In this document: positions 32,891 through 43,290 of the stretch, piece by piece
Layout: each line of letters begins with the position of its first letter
Numbering within the stretch: position 1 is the stretch's first letter
Origin: Blasia pusilla
Lineage: Eukaryota; Marchantiophyta; Marchantiopsida; Blasiales
Reading direction: 5' to 3'
Assembly (NCBI GenBank): GCA_050084515.1
Contig: CM114275.1
Span: 17,484,001 to 17,548,000 of the forward strand
Length of the DNA stretch: 64,000 nt
Position numbers and translations under genes: made by a program
Notes under the pieces: model-generated
Told to the model about the DNA's origin: nothing
The model's input: only the letters and a program-made list of their open reading frames with translations
Databases searched by the model: none

Positions 32891-33825
32891 TAGAACTAGT
32901 GAGAGGAAATGATCTTTTATTAGTAGGTTGATCTCCCAAAAATACCCTAAACAAATATACAAGAAGAGAAGAGTATCACCTCTCCACAAAACTAATTAAT
33001 CCATGATGTTTTCATTAGTATCGTCAACATCTCTATTTCTTGGTGTCAAAATAGCCGTATAGTTTGGCAACTAGCTAGTCTAGGTTGCAACTTTGGTTGG
33101 TTATACCAAGGCCTTCCCTCCTTGGGCCTGTGATTATGAATCATTCCCCAGATCCCCCACTAGTGTGGGGGATCTGGGGAATGATTCATAATCACAGACT
33201 TAGCTATTTGTGACAATCCTTCACTTCGCTAAGTCGACTTGAGTTGGTCCCGCTCTAAAGACACTATAGATAATCCTTGGGTTAAATCCACCAACATCTT
33301 GGATTATGGCCTTGTTCCTCACATAACACCCAAGCCTATGCCAATCTAATATAACTCGGCGAGTCAGATCATACTAAGTACATGGCACTTAGATCCCAAT
33401 TGCGGTAGTAGTCCATTGTAAGCTTAACCACCTAATCTTGTGATGCCACAACACTTACAAGTCATGCTCCATTCAAAAGTACATGCATCTTAATGAAAAC
33501 ACTCAAAACAATTTTTGGACATTTTCTTGAATTCTACAAAATTTCCAAGTTTATGCATATTATTATTGTCGTCATCCAAAGAAAAATACAACCAAAGGTA
33601 ATTCTACAAACCAAGTCCTTGCCCTCAAGCTATGCGCCAAACTCTAGTATCACCATCTATCTTAATTTCGTGCAATTTCCTACTTTTAAATTCCTCTAGA
33701 AGTTCCCCAACATGAGTTTGATTACATTCTAGTTTCCATGTTCTTTTGCATAAATCATAACCTTTCCATGCCACTAAGTATTCATTTGCTAATCTCCTTC
33801 CTCTCTTTACTCTACGCTATCGTGC
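32891..33825. other. No gene; contains a long palindrome
   Basis: AT-rich DNA without coding motifs apart from the palindrome at 33128-33197, listed separately. Confidence 0.5.
33128..33197. repeat. Perfect 33-bp inverted repeat with a 4-base spacer
   Basis: The arms 33128-33160 and 33165-33197 are exact reverse complements, separated by TAGT. They include the GC-rich run CAGATCCCCCAC. The perfect match in otherwise decayed surroundings argues for recent origin or a fold-back artefact. Confidence 0.9.
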
Positions 33826-33942
33826 GCATACACATCGCTACACAACATTCATCGCTGTCAGCGAACATACACATAAACACGCATGATCCCATGCTAACTC
33901 AGAGCATCCAAATAACGAGACGAGAAGTACGAAAATATCTCG
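33826..33942. repeat. Direct repeat, left copy
   Basis: About 117 bp ('GTGCGCATACACATCG' to 'GAGACGAGAAGTACNAAAAT') matching 35503-35620 in the same orientation. On the minus strand the right copy continues from the coding end of the methyltransferase element ('GTIGDILV'). Confidence 0.75.
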
Positions 33943-33959
33943 AATTAAATCAGGTCGTA

Positions 33960-35490
33960 CTCACATCAATGTCTCGCACCAAACTCTCCATGGTGTACAC
34001 TCTCTCACATGTCAAACCAAACCCACTCTCCTAATGACAGGCTTGGGTTCCACACACAAGGCAAGCAAGACCATAGCTCTGACGCCTTATGCCAAGAGTG
34101 TCGTGCACCTACTCTCCTTGAGCGTTAATCTTTGTTGTTGCGGAAGCGTGCGTTCAGTAGGTTACGCTCTCAACGTTGATCTGCATCCAAACACGCACTC
34201 TGGTTAGTCGGATTTTGGATCAATCAGCAGGCTAACTTTCCAAGTTCACGTCTCGGTCTCTCATCAAGCTCAACATTCATAGTTTCGCGATTTACAACAC
34301 ATGCAAGTCTCGAAAGACTTTGGACAGACTTTCTGTTCGGTTTAAGAACCTCAAACGGCGTTTCGCGCCTAGCGGTTCCAACTTTCCGTTGGACATCCAA
34401 TGAGTCCCTAATCAAGACTCGCACAAAGTGAATCTCGGGTTGGAATCCAAGTGTGGCATACAAAGTCCACTCCCTTGCATCAGATTTGGGTTTCGAGTTC
34501 CAACGCCAAACTCGCGTTCCATCCCGTGCCTCTGAGACGCCGTTTGGTGCTCAAAGTGGGGATTCGTGTTCCAAGACATCTTGGAGAGACTCTTGCCTTG
34601 GTTTTACTTCTAGGAATCTCCAGGGTTCCCTATATTTAGGGAAAGATATCCGGGCCTCTCCAATTGGCCCTCAACCCGATTGCTCTCACAATTGTTTTCG
34701 GCCAATATCTCAATTTGTACTTATGCGTCTGTTGAGATGTTTGGTGCGTTGTAAGCATCTAAAGATAAGCTTTCCAATCCGCTCTTATATGTCCCAACGC
34801 ATCTTGAGGCTAAACGTTATGGTCCAAAACACAATCGAATTCCCCAAACGCTAGTCGTGTTCTAAAACTAGTTCTCACCTCTTTGGAAACCAACCTTCCA
34901 AGACTCAACTCATCTCAAGTCTTGGCTCGCGCTTGGTCTAGTTTTCCTGATCGCGACCACTAACGCATAAAACGCACAACTCTTTTCCACGTTTTGTCTC
35001 TTGGGCTTTTCCAACAGACCTTCCAGAAGCCTCTCCAAAGCGCGATCATCGTAGCGTGAGTCTACTTGAGTTCTGATGTTCCACGTGGCGCCTATTTGGT
35101 GTTCGTTTGGTTATGAAGGTCGCAACAAAGAGGTTCAACAAAGACAGAATCAGCTCTCAAGCTCTCTCTCTTGGAGGTATACCCCCTTCTCTCTCCCAAG
35201 CTCTCTCCCCAGTAACCTATGCTCGTAAGTCACCTCCTTGGCTCTTGAGTTGCTGTAAAGGGTGAAGGGCCACTTCCCAATTAAAGTGGAAAGTCAATTA
35301 TACTCCAAATGGGAACTTACGTGAAATAGTAAGTTTCTTTACATGGTTCCAAATGAGCCGAAACGAAGGGGAAACCTGCTCTCTCAAGTTACCCGTGGCC
35401 TCAGCAAGTCATCCTTGACCTCCTAAGGCTATCCTCCAATATCTCCAAAGGCACTCTACTAGATCTCGCTGATCTATCCTAAAAGACATG
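33960..35490 (-). repeat. Dispersed repeat, inverted relative to 54416-54960, holding a solo LTR
   Basis: Once the solo LTR (34099-35127) is removed, this matches 54416-54960 in reverse: 'AGATCTAGTAGAG', 'CTCAAATGGGAAC'-like, 'GCTCTTGAG', 'AGGCAAGCAAGA' and 'CCAAACTCTCCATGG'. By position it lies beyond the 3' coding end of the methyltransferase element and may be its 3' UTR or LTR. Confidence 0.65.
34099..35127 (-). repeat. Solo LTR, 1-kb family, with target duplication AAGAG
   Basis: 1029 bp, plus-strand ends TGTCGTGCACC and GGTCGCAACA. Flanks AAGAG at 34094-34098 and 35128-35132. No internal retroelement sequence. The related sequence at 54741-54770 carries a single CTCTT at the matching place, so the empty site is visible in this window. 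Confidence 0.92.
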
Positions 35491-35502
35491 ATATTTTTTG
35501 TG

Positions 35503-35620
35503 CGCATATACATCGTAACACAACATACATCGTTGTCACCAAACATATACATAAATACGCACGATCACATGGTAACTCATGGCATCCAAATGACGAGACG
35601 AGAAGTACCAAAATATCTCC
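35503..35620. repeat. Direct repeat, right copy
   Basis: Pairs with 33826-33942. On the minus strand it covers the end of the polyprotein-like reading ('PPIRGTIGDILV'). Confidence 0.75.
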
Positions 35621-35809
35621 AATCGTGCCCCTAATTGGTGGTTAGGTCCCTCTAACTTCAGATAGCCATCTATCCCTATCTACCATGACAAACATCTCTC
35701 GGACGCTAAGAGCAAAAAGGTTGGGTGCTCATGTGACACCATCATTAGTCGCCTTCTTGTCATCCATGTCATAGACACAAGTCAAAATCTAGAACTATCT
35801 ACTCTATTT

Positions 35810-36064
35810 TCATCTGCGATACATCCATCGTCCCTGAGGAGCTCTAGTGAGAGGTGGCGTCAAGCATGGCATTTGCCACCCCCTCAAACACCCATCATAG
35901 ACTAGCATAGTGGGTGCATCACGGGCGGAACCATACAACATATATCGCAAGCCTGCAAAAACTACTGCTAAGCTCAGATCAACTGTGCCGTCAATGTTTG
36001 GAAGATGATATGGCCCACAGGTTTGCACGTGGTCCTTCCAAACCATACCATTGCGTCCCTCCAA
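35810..36064 (-). pseudogene. Integrase tail with degenerate PHD finger
   Basis: The 84-residue frame ends with a PHD-like pattern: 'TMLVYDGCLRGWQMPCLTPP' then 'PQGRWMYRR' (about 35870-35813), preceded by 'LRYMLYG'. Compared with the PHD consensus C-x2-C...ML-x-CD-x-C...GWH-x2-C-L-x-PPL...P-x-G-x-W-x-C-x2-C, several Cys are Tyr or Arg and the His is Gln, while Cys/Trp/Pro landmarks remain. PHD fingers bind histone H3 tails; here, after integrase, it may once have steered insertion as chromodomains do. That role is inference. Zinc binding is lost in this copy. Confidence 0.65.
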
Positions 36065-36076
36065 TAAGAGAACACT

Positions 36077-36882
36077 TCATGGCAATATCTCACGCTCTCT
36101 CAAGATGGTGCGCCTTGCAATCACATCCAATGTCGTGGATGCCATTTTTTGCAAGTAGATATAGTCTCCCTGATGAAACCTTTGGATAGTTGGTCCATAA
36201 CCACTTCCCCGAATAGTCGCATACCTCAACGTATCCCGATGATGCGCAATCGCCAAGTTCTCAAACGCCATGGGCATCACTCTCCAAAACAACTCAGCCC
36301 TTTGAGAACATGCTCGCATCCATACATCAAGGTCATCAAGGTTCAACACCTCACCAACATCTCGACGAATGGGCGTAGGTAAATCTGGCTCTCGGCCATA
36401 AAGTAGCAAGTACGGTGAGAAAGACGCCAAGGATGCGTGCCTGCTGAATCTACCCATCGCCAACCATGGCAACTAGAGGTCCTAATCTCCAAGGTGACCT
36501 CTTTGCAAGCCATACTTACGTAATCCTCTCTTCATCGTCTACTCAATCCTCTCCGCTAGTCTATCCGCCTCAGGATGATCTCGCGAAGTGGTGTGATGGT
36601 CGATCAACACCTTATCACACAAGGCCTGAAACTCCCCGCGAAACTCTCTACCCTAATCTGTCAACACCTCAGCGGGTGCGCTGTAATGACTCAGCACTCA
36701 ATCTAGGAAGGCATACGCTACTCCCTCACTTGCTTTGTTAGGCAATGCAACCAACTCTATCCACTTCGAGAAGTGTTAGACCATCGGTAACACATAACAA
36801 CTATGACGCTTTGTCAAAGGTAAAGGTCCTGCAAAATCCAAACTCCATCTATAACCTAAATCCATGATTGAAAGTGGATGCA
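36077..36882 (-). pseudogene. Integrase core and C-terminal domain (copy 2)
   Basis: Read from 36882 leftward: 'GYRWSLDFAG' (first Asp), 'HFSKWIELVALPNKA', 'VLTD*GREF' (second Asp, about 36665) and 'HPEADRLAERIE' (Glu, about 36580-36550), so the DDE residues survive. Frame 36472-36077 adds the C-terminal domain with 'LLYGREPDLPTPIRRDV' and 'RFHQGDYIYLQKMASTTLDV'. TAG/TGA stops interrupt it, mostly at Gln/Arg codons. The zinc-binding N-terminus lies across the solo LTR at 37909-38180. Confidence 0.85.
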
Positions 36883-37908
36883 TGTTGCGACCATAACCAA
36901 ACAACACCAAATAGGCGCCAAGCGGAACATCAGAACTCAAGTGGACTCACGTTGCGATGTTTGCGCTTTGGAGAGGGTTTGGAAAGGTCTCTTGGAAAAG
37001 TCCAAGAGACGAAATGCTAAATAGAGTTGTGGGTTTCTTGCATTAGTGGTCGCAACCAGGAAACCTAGACCAAACACGAATGAAGACTTGAGATGAGTTG
37101 AGTCTTGGAAGGTTGGTTGCCAAGGAGGTGAGAACCAATTTTGGAACACGACTAGTGTTTGGGGAATTTGACTGTGTTTTAGACCATAACGTTTAGGTCC
37201 AAGATGCATCTGGGACAAATAAGGGTGCAATGGAAAGCTTATCTTGAGACACTTCCAACGCACCAAAGATCTTAGCAAACGCATAAATGCAGACTGAGAT
37301 ATTGGCCAAAAACAACTGTAAGAGCAATCGGGTTGAGGGCCAATTGAAGAGGCCCGGGTATCTTTCCCTAAAGGTAGGGGGACCCCGGAGATCCCCAAAA
37401 GTACTAGTAAGGGAGAAGTTTCTCCAAGATGTCTTGGAACACGAATCCCCACTTTGAGCGTCAAACGACGTCTCAGAGGCATGGGATAGAACGGGAGTTT
37501 GGCGTTGGAACTCGAAACCCAAACCTGATCCAAGGGAGTGGACTTTGTACGCCACACTTGGATTCCAACCCGAGATTCACTTTGTGCAAGTCTCGGTTAG
37601 GGACTCATTGGATGTCCATCGGACTATTGGAACTGCTAGGCGTGAAACGCCGTTTGAGGTTCCTGAACCGACCAGAAAGTCTGTCCCAAGTCTTGGGAGA
37701 CTTGCCCGTGTTGTAAACCGCAAAACTAGGAAGGTTGAGCTTGATGAGAGACCGAGATGAGAACTCAGAAAGTTAGCCCACTGATTAATCCAAGACCCGA
37801 CTAACCACAGTGCATGTTTGGATGCAGATCAGCATTGCGAGCGTGACCTACTGAACGCACGCTTCCGCAACAACAAGATTAAGGTTCAAGGAGAGTAGGC
37901 GCACGACA
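36883..37908 (+). repeat. Solo LTR, 1-kb family, target duplication ATGCA/ACGCA
   Basis: 1026 bp, ends TGTTGCGACCATAACC and GTAGGCGCACGACA. Flanks ATGCA (36878-36882) and ACGCA (37909-37913), one transition apart. It interrupts the integrase between the zinc-binding and catalytic parts. A 206-residue antisense frame (37557-36937) lies inside and is judged non-coding. Confidence 0.9.
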
Positions 37909-38430
37909 ACGCAAATGTGGAGTTGGAGCATTGAATGATGCCCGGACCCGATCACATACCATACACCTGGTAACAAACTATTTAATGTTAGTCTGCATGC
38001 CTCGCCACTAATACTATATCTGGAGCAAGGTTTACGTCCGCTTCACTCCAAAACGACCAAACTCCTCGTAGGCATGATGCACCAAACATGCTCTCTATGA
38101 AGGATGAGGCACTAAATGTACTCTATTATCCTCCCAAACCTGCAATACATGTGTCCCCTTCCACCGGAATTGTATGGCTTGTTGTAGGATCCGATCCTAC
38201 TCTCTAGCACCCACTATGCAGGCGACGCTACGAGTACGCAGATACTCCAAGAACACTCCATCGTCGTGAATATCTCGGCCACCTATCGTCTCCTCATCAG
38301 CCTCTGGATCTAAGGACTCTCCATCAGACCTCGCTATCAAAGTCTTAGCAATCTGGCTCTCCATAGCCAATAAGCCCAAATAGGCTGACGCGTGTGATCT
38401 TGGCACAAACTACCCATGACTCTCTCCATG
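37909..38430 (-). pseudogene. Integrase HHCC zinc-binding N-terminus and RNase H/integrase linker (copy 2)
   Basis: Minus-strand reading gives 'HHAYEEFGRFGVKRT' then 'YWWRGMQ'-like and 'RCMVCDRVRASFNAPTPHL', the His-His-Cys-Cys zinc module before the core. ORF 38406-38197 ('MESQIAKTLIARSD' and 'DIHDDGVFLEYLR') forms the linker from RNase H. A third copy of the module sits at 53960-54262 on the plus strand. Confidence 0.75.
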
Positions 38431-38960
38431 CCATCGAGCTCCAATTGCATCTCGGTGACTCGGACATGGGTTACGGCTCAAACCATCTGCATCTTGGTTC
38501 ACCATCCCACGTCTATGCACCACCTAGAAATCATACTCTTACAACAACAGAGCCCACCTCGCAAGCTTCTTTGTAAGCTTGTCGGACTCCATCAATCACT
38601 TAAGTGGCTCATGATCAATAATAATGGTAAAGGGGTTGCCGAATAAATAACACCTGAAATGGACGATAGCCCACACTGCTGCTAAGCACTCACCCTTATA
38701 CGAGTTATAATTTGCCTGTGCAGCGTTTTTCTAGCGACTAACATAAGCATCACAATCTCTCTATCCTTATCGTCATGCTGGATGAGCACAGCTCCAAGCC
38801 CCAAGATGCTCTAATCAATATGCAATTGGAAAGGACGCCCTCTGATTGTTCTCCTCAATATAGGCGCAGACGTCAATCTAGCCTTGAGCAGCTGAAATGC
38901 TCTCTCCAGCCGTCCACCTTGGTCAGCAAGGTCAACGACTTTGAAATCAAACTAAAACCC
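38431..38960 (-). pseudogene. RNase H domain (copy 2)
   Basis: The reading includes 'NYNSYKGECLAAVWAIVHFR', 'CYLFGNPFTIIIDHEPLK' and 'LMESDKLTKKLARWALLL', ending 'HRRGMVNQDADGLSRNP'. These are typical Ty3/gypsy RNase H (RT connection) motifs with the catalytic Glu, Asp and final Asp recognisable. Stops replace several Trp/Gln/Arg codons. Confidence 0.82.
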
Positions 38961-38989
38961 TTGACGTATCATCAATAGAAGTTTGCTAA

Positions 38990-39610
38990 TCCCATGAATG
39001 GATGAACTCGATTCACATCTATAGGGCATGGAATACGTGAAATAGCCTCTACCTTCGTCTGCTGCTCACCAAGGCCTCCTGGGTATATTGTATAACCCAA
39101 GTACTTTATCTTGTCGTAGAAGAACTTGCACTTGCGTGGATGTAGCTTCTACCCATATAATTGCAATCGTAACAAAATCAAGATCTGCCAAGATCCTGTC
39201 CATGACCCTCTGAAACTCAAGCGGGGCGTTCATTAATCCAAATAGTAAGAACCGCCACTAGTACAAGAAATCCTTCCCGTGAGGATTGATTCCCCAAAAT
39301 GCCGTCTTCTCCTTGTCCTCCAATGTGATAGGCAGTTGATGGTATCTGGCTCGATGATCTAAAGAACTGAAGACCTTTGCATGCCTAATAGCATCAAAGA
39401 TCTCCTTAAGCGTGGGCATGGCATACCTATCGGACTTCTTCTACCAATTGATAGGTTGATAATCTCCACACATGCGCCCATCCGTCTAGTTGCCATGCAC
39501 ATCCTTCTTGGCGGGGATGAAAGTGGCAGATGCATACTCTCCATGCGACATCTTCACTAGTCCTACTCCAACCAGTCGTGGCTCTTGCTGTGAATCAGAG
39601 CCCTCTCCAT
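38990..39610 (-). pseudogene. Reverse transcriptase (copy 2)
   Basis: In the same frame as the methyltransferase come 'FIPAKKDVHGN', 'RMCGDYQPINW', 'VFSSLDHRARYHQLPITLED' (DLRSGYHQ-like), 'KTAFWGINPHGKDFLY' and 'LLFGLMNAPLEFQRVMDRIL'. The following YIDD box is not found; the frame goes to 'VTIAIIWVEATSTQV' and then, one base shifted, 'CKFFYDKIKYLGYTIYPGG'. A small deletion therefore removed the catalytic box. Ty3/gypsy-type RT. Confidence 0.85.
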
Positions 39611-39614
39611 GACA

Positions 39615-40144
39615 CTATATCTGTAGGGTGGTCGGAAGATTCGGGGTGTCACTCGACAACTCATTGCGGATCCCTGGACCATTCAGCGTACCCAAATCAT
39701 GCATGCTAAATGAAAAATAGCTCCTATAACTCCTAAGGAACTGGTGTATTCGGCGTTGCTCTCCTGCTGTCAACTTAGGGCCCATATCTGGCTCCCAAGT
39801 CTCCATTATGACTATGGTAGGACTCTCTAGCGTGGGTGTCGATGGTTGCTATGGTGCAATCCCATCTCATACAACATGACTCGATGGCTCCCCTACAGCC
39901 AACTGCAAACTCGGATCTCCACGTGCAGTATCCTTAACCACGCTCGATGGTGTGGCTATCATCTCCTGGTGTACATGCAAAACATACCAAGAAGTCCAAG
40001 GGTGTCTTTCTTGATTACCCTTTGTGTATCAATCTCCTCGGGTCTCGCCCCCAACCACTGCCTCAACCGTCTCAGTAGGCATGGAGCTCACCAACGCAAC
40101 AGATGTGATCTGTCATATCCTCAAACGACGCTGCTCAACTACTC
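39615..40144 (-). pseudogene. Methyltransferase-RT spacer in one frame
   Basis: This 530-base spacer keeps the same reading frame as the domains on both sides, for example 'GPKLTAGEQRRIHQFLRSYR' and 'SFSMHDLGTLNGPGIRNEL' before the RT. 'DLG...P...' resembles the usual gypsy pre-RT sequence ('FA.s..DLG'). It supports a single methyltransferase-RT polyprotein. Confidence 0.7.
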
Positions 40145-41387
40145 ATAAGTTGAAAATCCATGTCAAGCAGTTCATGTCCATCGTCTGACCTAAGATACGA
40201 TGTCGTGATGCCTCAAATAGTGACAGTATTGCCGTCACTCTTGTGGGGAATCCTATCGCTTCCTCTCGCTCATCGGCGTTGGGCTCTACCCACGATCACT
40301 ATACCTGGTCATCCCAAACCAAGCCAGGTCCGGCCTCCTTGAATGTATAGGAAGCAAGAAAACTCACAAAAGTAGGAAAGGCTACCCGTGGAATGCCAAT
40401 CATGTTGACCACAGTCAACGGCGGTCAATCATCGTGCCTCATTGCCTGTGATCGATGACTTGGATCTAGAATAGAATCCACCAAAAAATTGGAGGGGTGC
40501 TCCACCCTCGCATACGCCCTCCGCAAAACCTCATGTGGCACCAAGTTGATCCACCAAAGACGCGGGCAATGTGCTCATGAACCTACACTTACTGCATCCA
40601 ACAACATTTTCGGGCCGATCCATGTGCGCACCTTATGTGCACTCGTCAATACACTGATCCTCAAATCGCCCAAAATCGGCACATTCTCCAAAATGTATGT
40701 TGGAGAATGAGATTGATGCTCATGTAAGTGTCGCAAGATTCACATCATCTCCCAAAATAACCTAGACCAAGAGTCAGCTAACCCGCTACCTCGTCCAACA
40801 CTCGATTGGCCCTAACACGGCCAACCTGCAATGACAAAATCTATTGTCCCTACCCGCTCCAAGTCCTACGCCCCCAAGAATGAAATATCCTTCGGTAGGG
40901 AACTCTAGTATCCCTAGACGGCGGACACAGACAACAAGGTGGGAAATTGGAGGCGTAACTACGCCACATGGTGAAGTGAAGCGCATCTCAGAACATCATC
41001 AATCTCAACGTACAAGTACTACTGCACACGCACTCAAGCCTTAAAAACATCAACTAAACCAATGTTGATCCCTCCAAAGAGCTCCAACACGGAAATATCC
41101 CCCTCAAGGATGCACCACACAATCAGGATGGTGTCCAAAGGGGTCATAGTAGCACTCCTCGCTACCTTGGGTTCCTCTAAACCATCACGCTTTGTTGCAA
41201 ACGTCTCCCTCCACGCGGTCTGCACATGCTTAGCGGCTAAGTGTTGAAGCTCCTTACTCGAGCCCCACAGCACCACCTCTCCTCCATGGAATGATACGAC
41301 TACCATGACACTCCTCTCCATAGAAATGTAAGGAACGGGAGTGACCCCTGCATGGACATGTCCCTCAATCAAATCACTAGGCCAAAT
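40145..41387 (-). pseudogene. C5-cytosine DNA methyltransferase inside retrotransposon pol (copy 2)
   Basis: All key blocks of a C5-cytosine methyltransferase are in one frame: motif I 'ISVLELFGGINIGLVDVF' (about 41096-41045), motif II 'YLYVEIDDV', motif IV 'IDFVIAGWPC*GQSS' with catalytic Cys (about 40835-40795), motif VI 'YILENVP' (about 40690), motif VIII-like 'CPRLWWINL' (about 40560) and IX/X-like 'NADEREEAIGFPTRVT' and 'HRILGQTMDMNCLTWI' (40285-40150). Block order and 'ENV', 'GFP' and the C-terminal 'LG...' look DNMT3/DRM-like rather than CMT/MET1-like. At least ten stops break it, several (CAG to TAG, CGA to TGA) suggesting C-to-T decay. Its 5' end is cut at a solo LTR (41388). A role in marking element or target DNA is inference. 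Confidence 0.85.
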
Positions 41388-42418
41388 TTTCGCAACCCTC
41401 ATAACCAAACAACACCAAATACGCGCCAAGCGAAACATCAGAACTCAAAGGAACTCACGCCGCGAGGTTTGCGCTTTGGAGAGGCGTTTGGAAGAGTCTC
41501 TTGGAAAAGTCTAAGAGACAAAACGCGGAACAGGGTTGTGCATTTCATGCGTTAGTGGTCGCGACCAAGAAACCTAGACCAAACGCGAGCCGAGACTTGA
41601 GATGAGTTGAGTCTTGGGAGGTTAGTTGCCAAAGAGGTGAGAACCAGTTTGGAACACGACTAGCGTTTGGGAAAATCTGACTGTGTTTAGGACCATAACG
41701 TTGAGCTCCAAGATGCGTTCGGGACAACTAAGAGCGCGTTGGAAAGCTGATCTTGAGACGCTTCCAACGCACCAAAGATCTTATCAAACGCATAAGTACA
41801 GGTTGAGATATTGGCCGAAAACAATTGAGAGAGCAATCGGGTTGAGGGCCAATTGGAGAGGCCCGGGTGTATTTCCCTAAATGTAGGGGGCTCCAGAGAT
41901 CCCCAGAAGTACTAGTAAGGGGAGTACCTTCTCTGAGATGTCTCGGGAAACGAAACCCCACTTTGGGCGCCAAACGGCGTTTCAAAGGCACGGGATGGAA
42001 CGGGAGTTTGGCGCGGAAACCCGAAACCCAAACCTGATCCAAGGGAGTGGACTTTGTACGCCACACTTGGATTTCAACCCGACATTCACTTTGTGCGAGT
42101 CTTGGTGAGGAACTCATTGGATGTTCATCGGACAGTTGGAATCGCTAAGCGCGAAACCCCGTTTCAGGTTCCCGAACCGACCAGAAAGTCTGTCCCAAGT
42201 CTTTCGAGACTTGCCCGAGTTGGAAATCGCAAAACTAGGAAAGTTGAGCTTGAAGAGAGTCCGAGACGAGAACTCGGAAAGTAATCCCGCTGATTGATCC
42301 AAGACCCGACTAACCAAAGTACGTGTTTGGATGCAGATCAGCGTTGAGAGCGTGACCTATTGAACGCACGCTTCCGCAATAAACAAGATTAACGTTCAAG
42401 GAGAGTAGGCGCACGACA
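41388..42418 (+). repeat. Solo LTR, 1-kb family, target duplication CAAAT
   Basis: 1031 bp, ends TTTCGCAACCCTC (first G of TG mutated) and GTAGGCGCACGACA. Flanks CAAAT at 41383-41387 and 42419-42423. It separates the protease from the methyltransferase of copy 2. Confidence 0.9.
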
Positions 42419-42520
42419 CAAATGATGGCGTTGCTAAATGCTACAAAGGTCGCCATCTCTCTTGGCCGTCACTCGATCACTCCATCTGTGAATCAAACGG
42501 GTAATGAACAAAGTCGTCCA

Positions 42521-43290
42521 TCACTGGATTGCCATTCTGGTCTGCTGGACGCTGAATTCTCCTAGTAATCCAGGGAAAAACCCCATTGGGTACAACACTG
42601 CTCCATCAACCAAGACGTCGTAGGACTCTGCATCGGTCACGATCGCCATGGCTCGCACCACAGACTCATCTGTAGGATGTCTTGGGCAAATCCTCACCAC
42701 GATCTCCTGTCGGGTGATAAATTGTGTGGTACTTGCTCCATCCAAGGATGTCTTTATCTTGAATGGACAACACTCCACGTTGCCTCTCGTCAAGCCTAAA
42801 CCTCTAAATGCCGCTTTCCCCAACATCAGGGGGTTGCACTCCCGAATCCAACAAGATACGCTACGGACCAAAAACTCTACCTCCACGACTCACCAACTCG
42901 GAGACCTCCCCCTGGTTATCCAATAATACAACACCATGAGCAACCATGGCATGCTCTATTGCGGGTCTAGCGGGCATCTCCGGCATCCTAGCAATCGCAA
43001 CCTGCCATGAATCTGACGTGGACGGCCCGAGCGCTGGCTCCAAGGGCAGGTCCATCACCTCCTCCCGAGTGTGATGCAGGAACACCAACTCCATGCTCAC
43101 ATAGCATAGGGGCCAGCCGGACAATCTCGGTGGGCATACCTCCCAACCTCATAACATCGGAAGCATAAAATATAGGGGCGCGGTACACAACAGTGGTTGC
43201 CCCCAACAACGTGCTCGACACATGCTCCTCCCAAGCATCAACAATAGGAGTCATTGCACTTGCTTCTCCCATCGCCCTCTGTGCTTGCAC
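42521..43290 (-). pseudogene. Gag/pol linker and aspartic protease (copy 2)
   Basis: Frames 43290-42988, 43124-42861 and 42886-42521 overlap with shifts. The active-site block reads 'RILLDSGVQP' and continues 'LMLGKAAFRGLGLTRGNVE', then 'ESYDVLVDGAVLYPMGF'. It matches copy 1 (2562-3398). The downstream frame leads toward the solo LTR and then the methyltransferase. Confidence 0.75.

Noticed and set aside
33493-34034. Small frames of 68 and 98 residues
   Set aside because: No motif; they overlap a direct repeat and the flank of a solo LTR.
36937-37557. 206-residue antisense frame inside the solo LTR, with similar frames in 34453-34854, 41728-42117 and 57232-57636
   Set aside because: The open frames follow the repeated LTR and vary in length and frame between copies. 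CT-rich composition alone lowers stop frequency. No domain and no conserved start.
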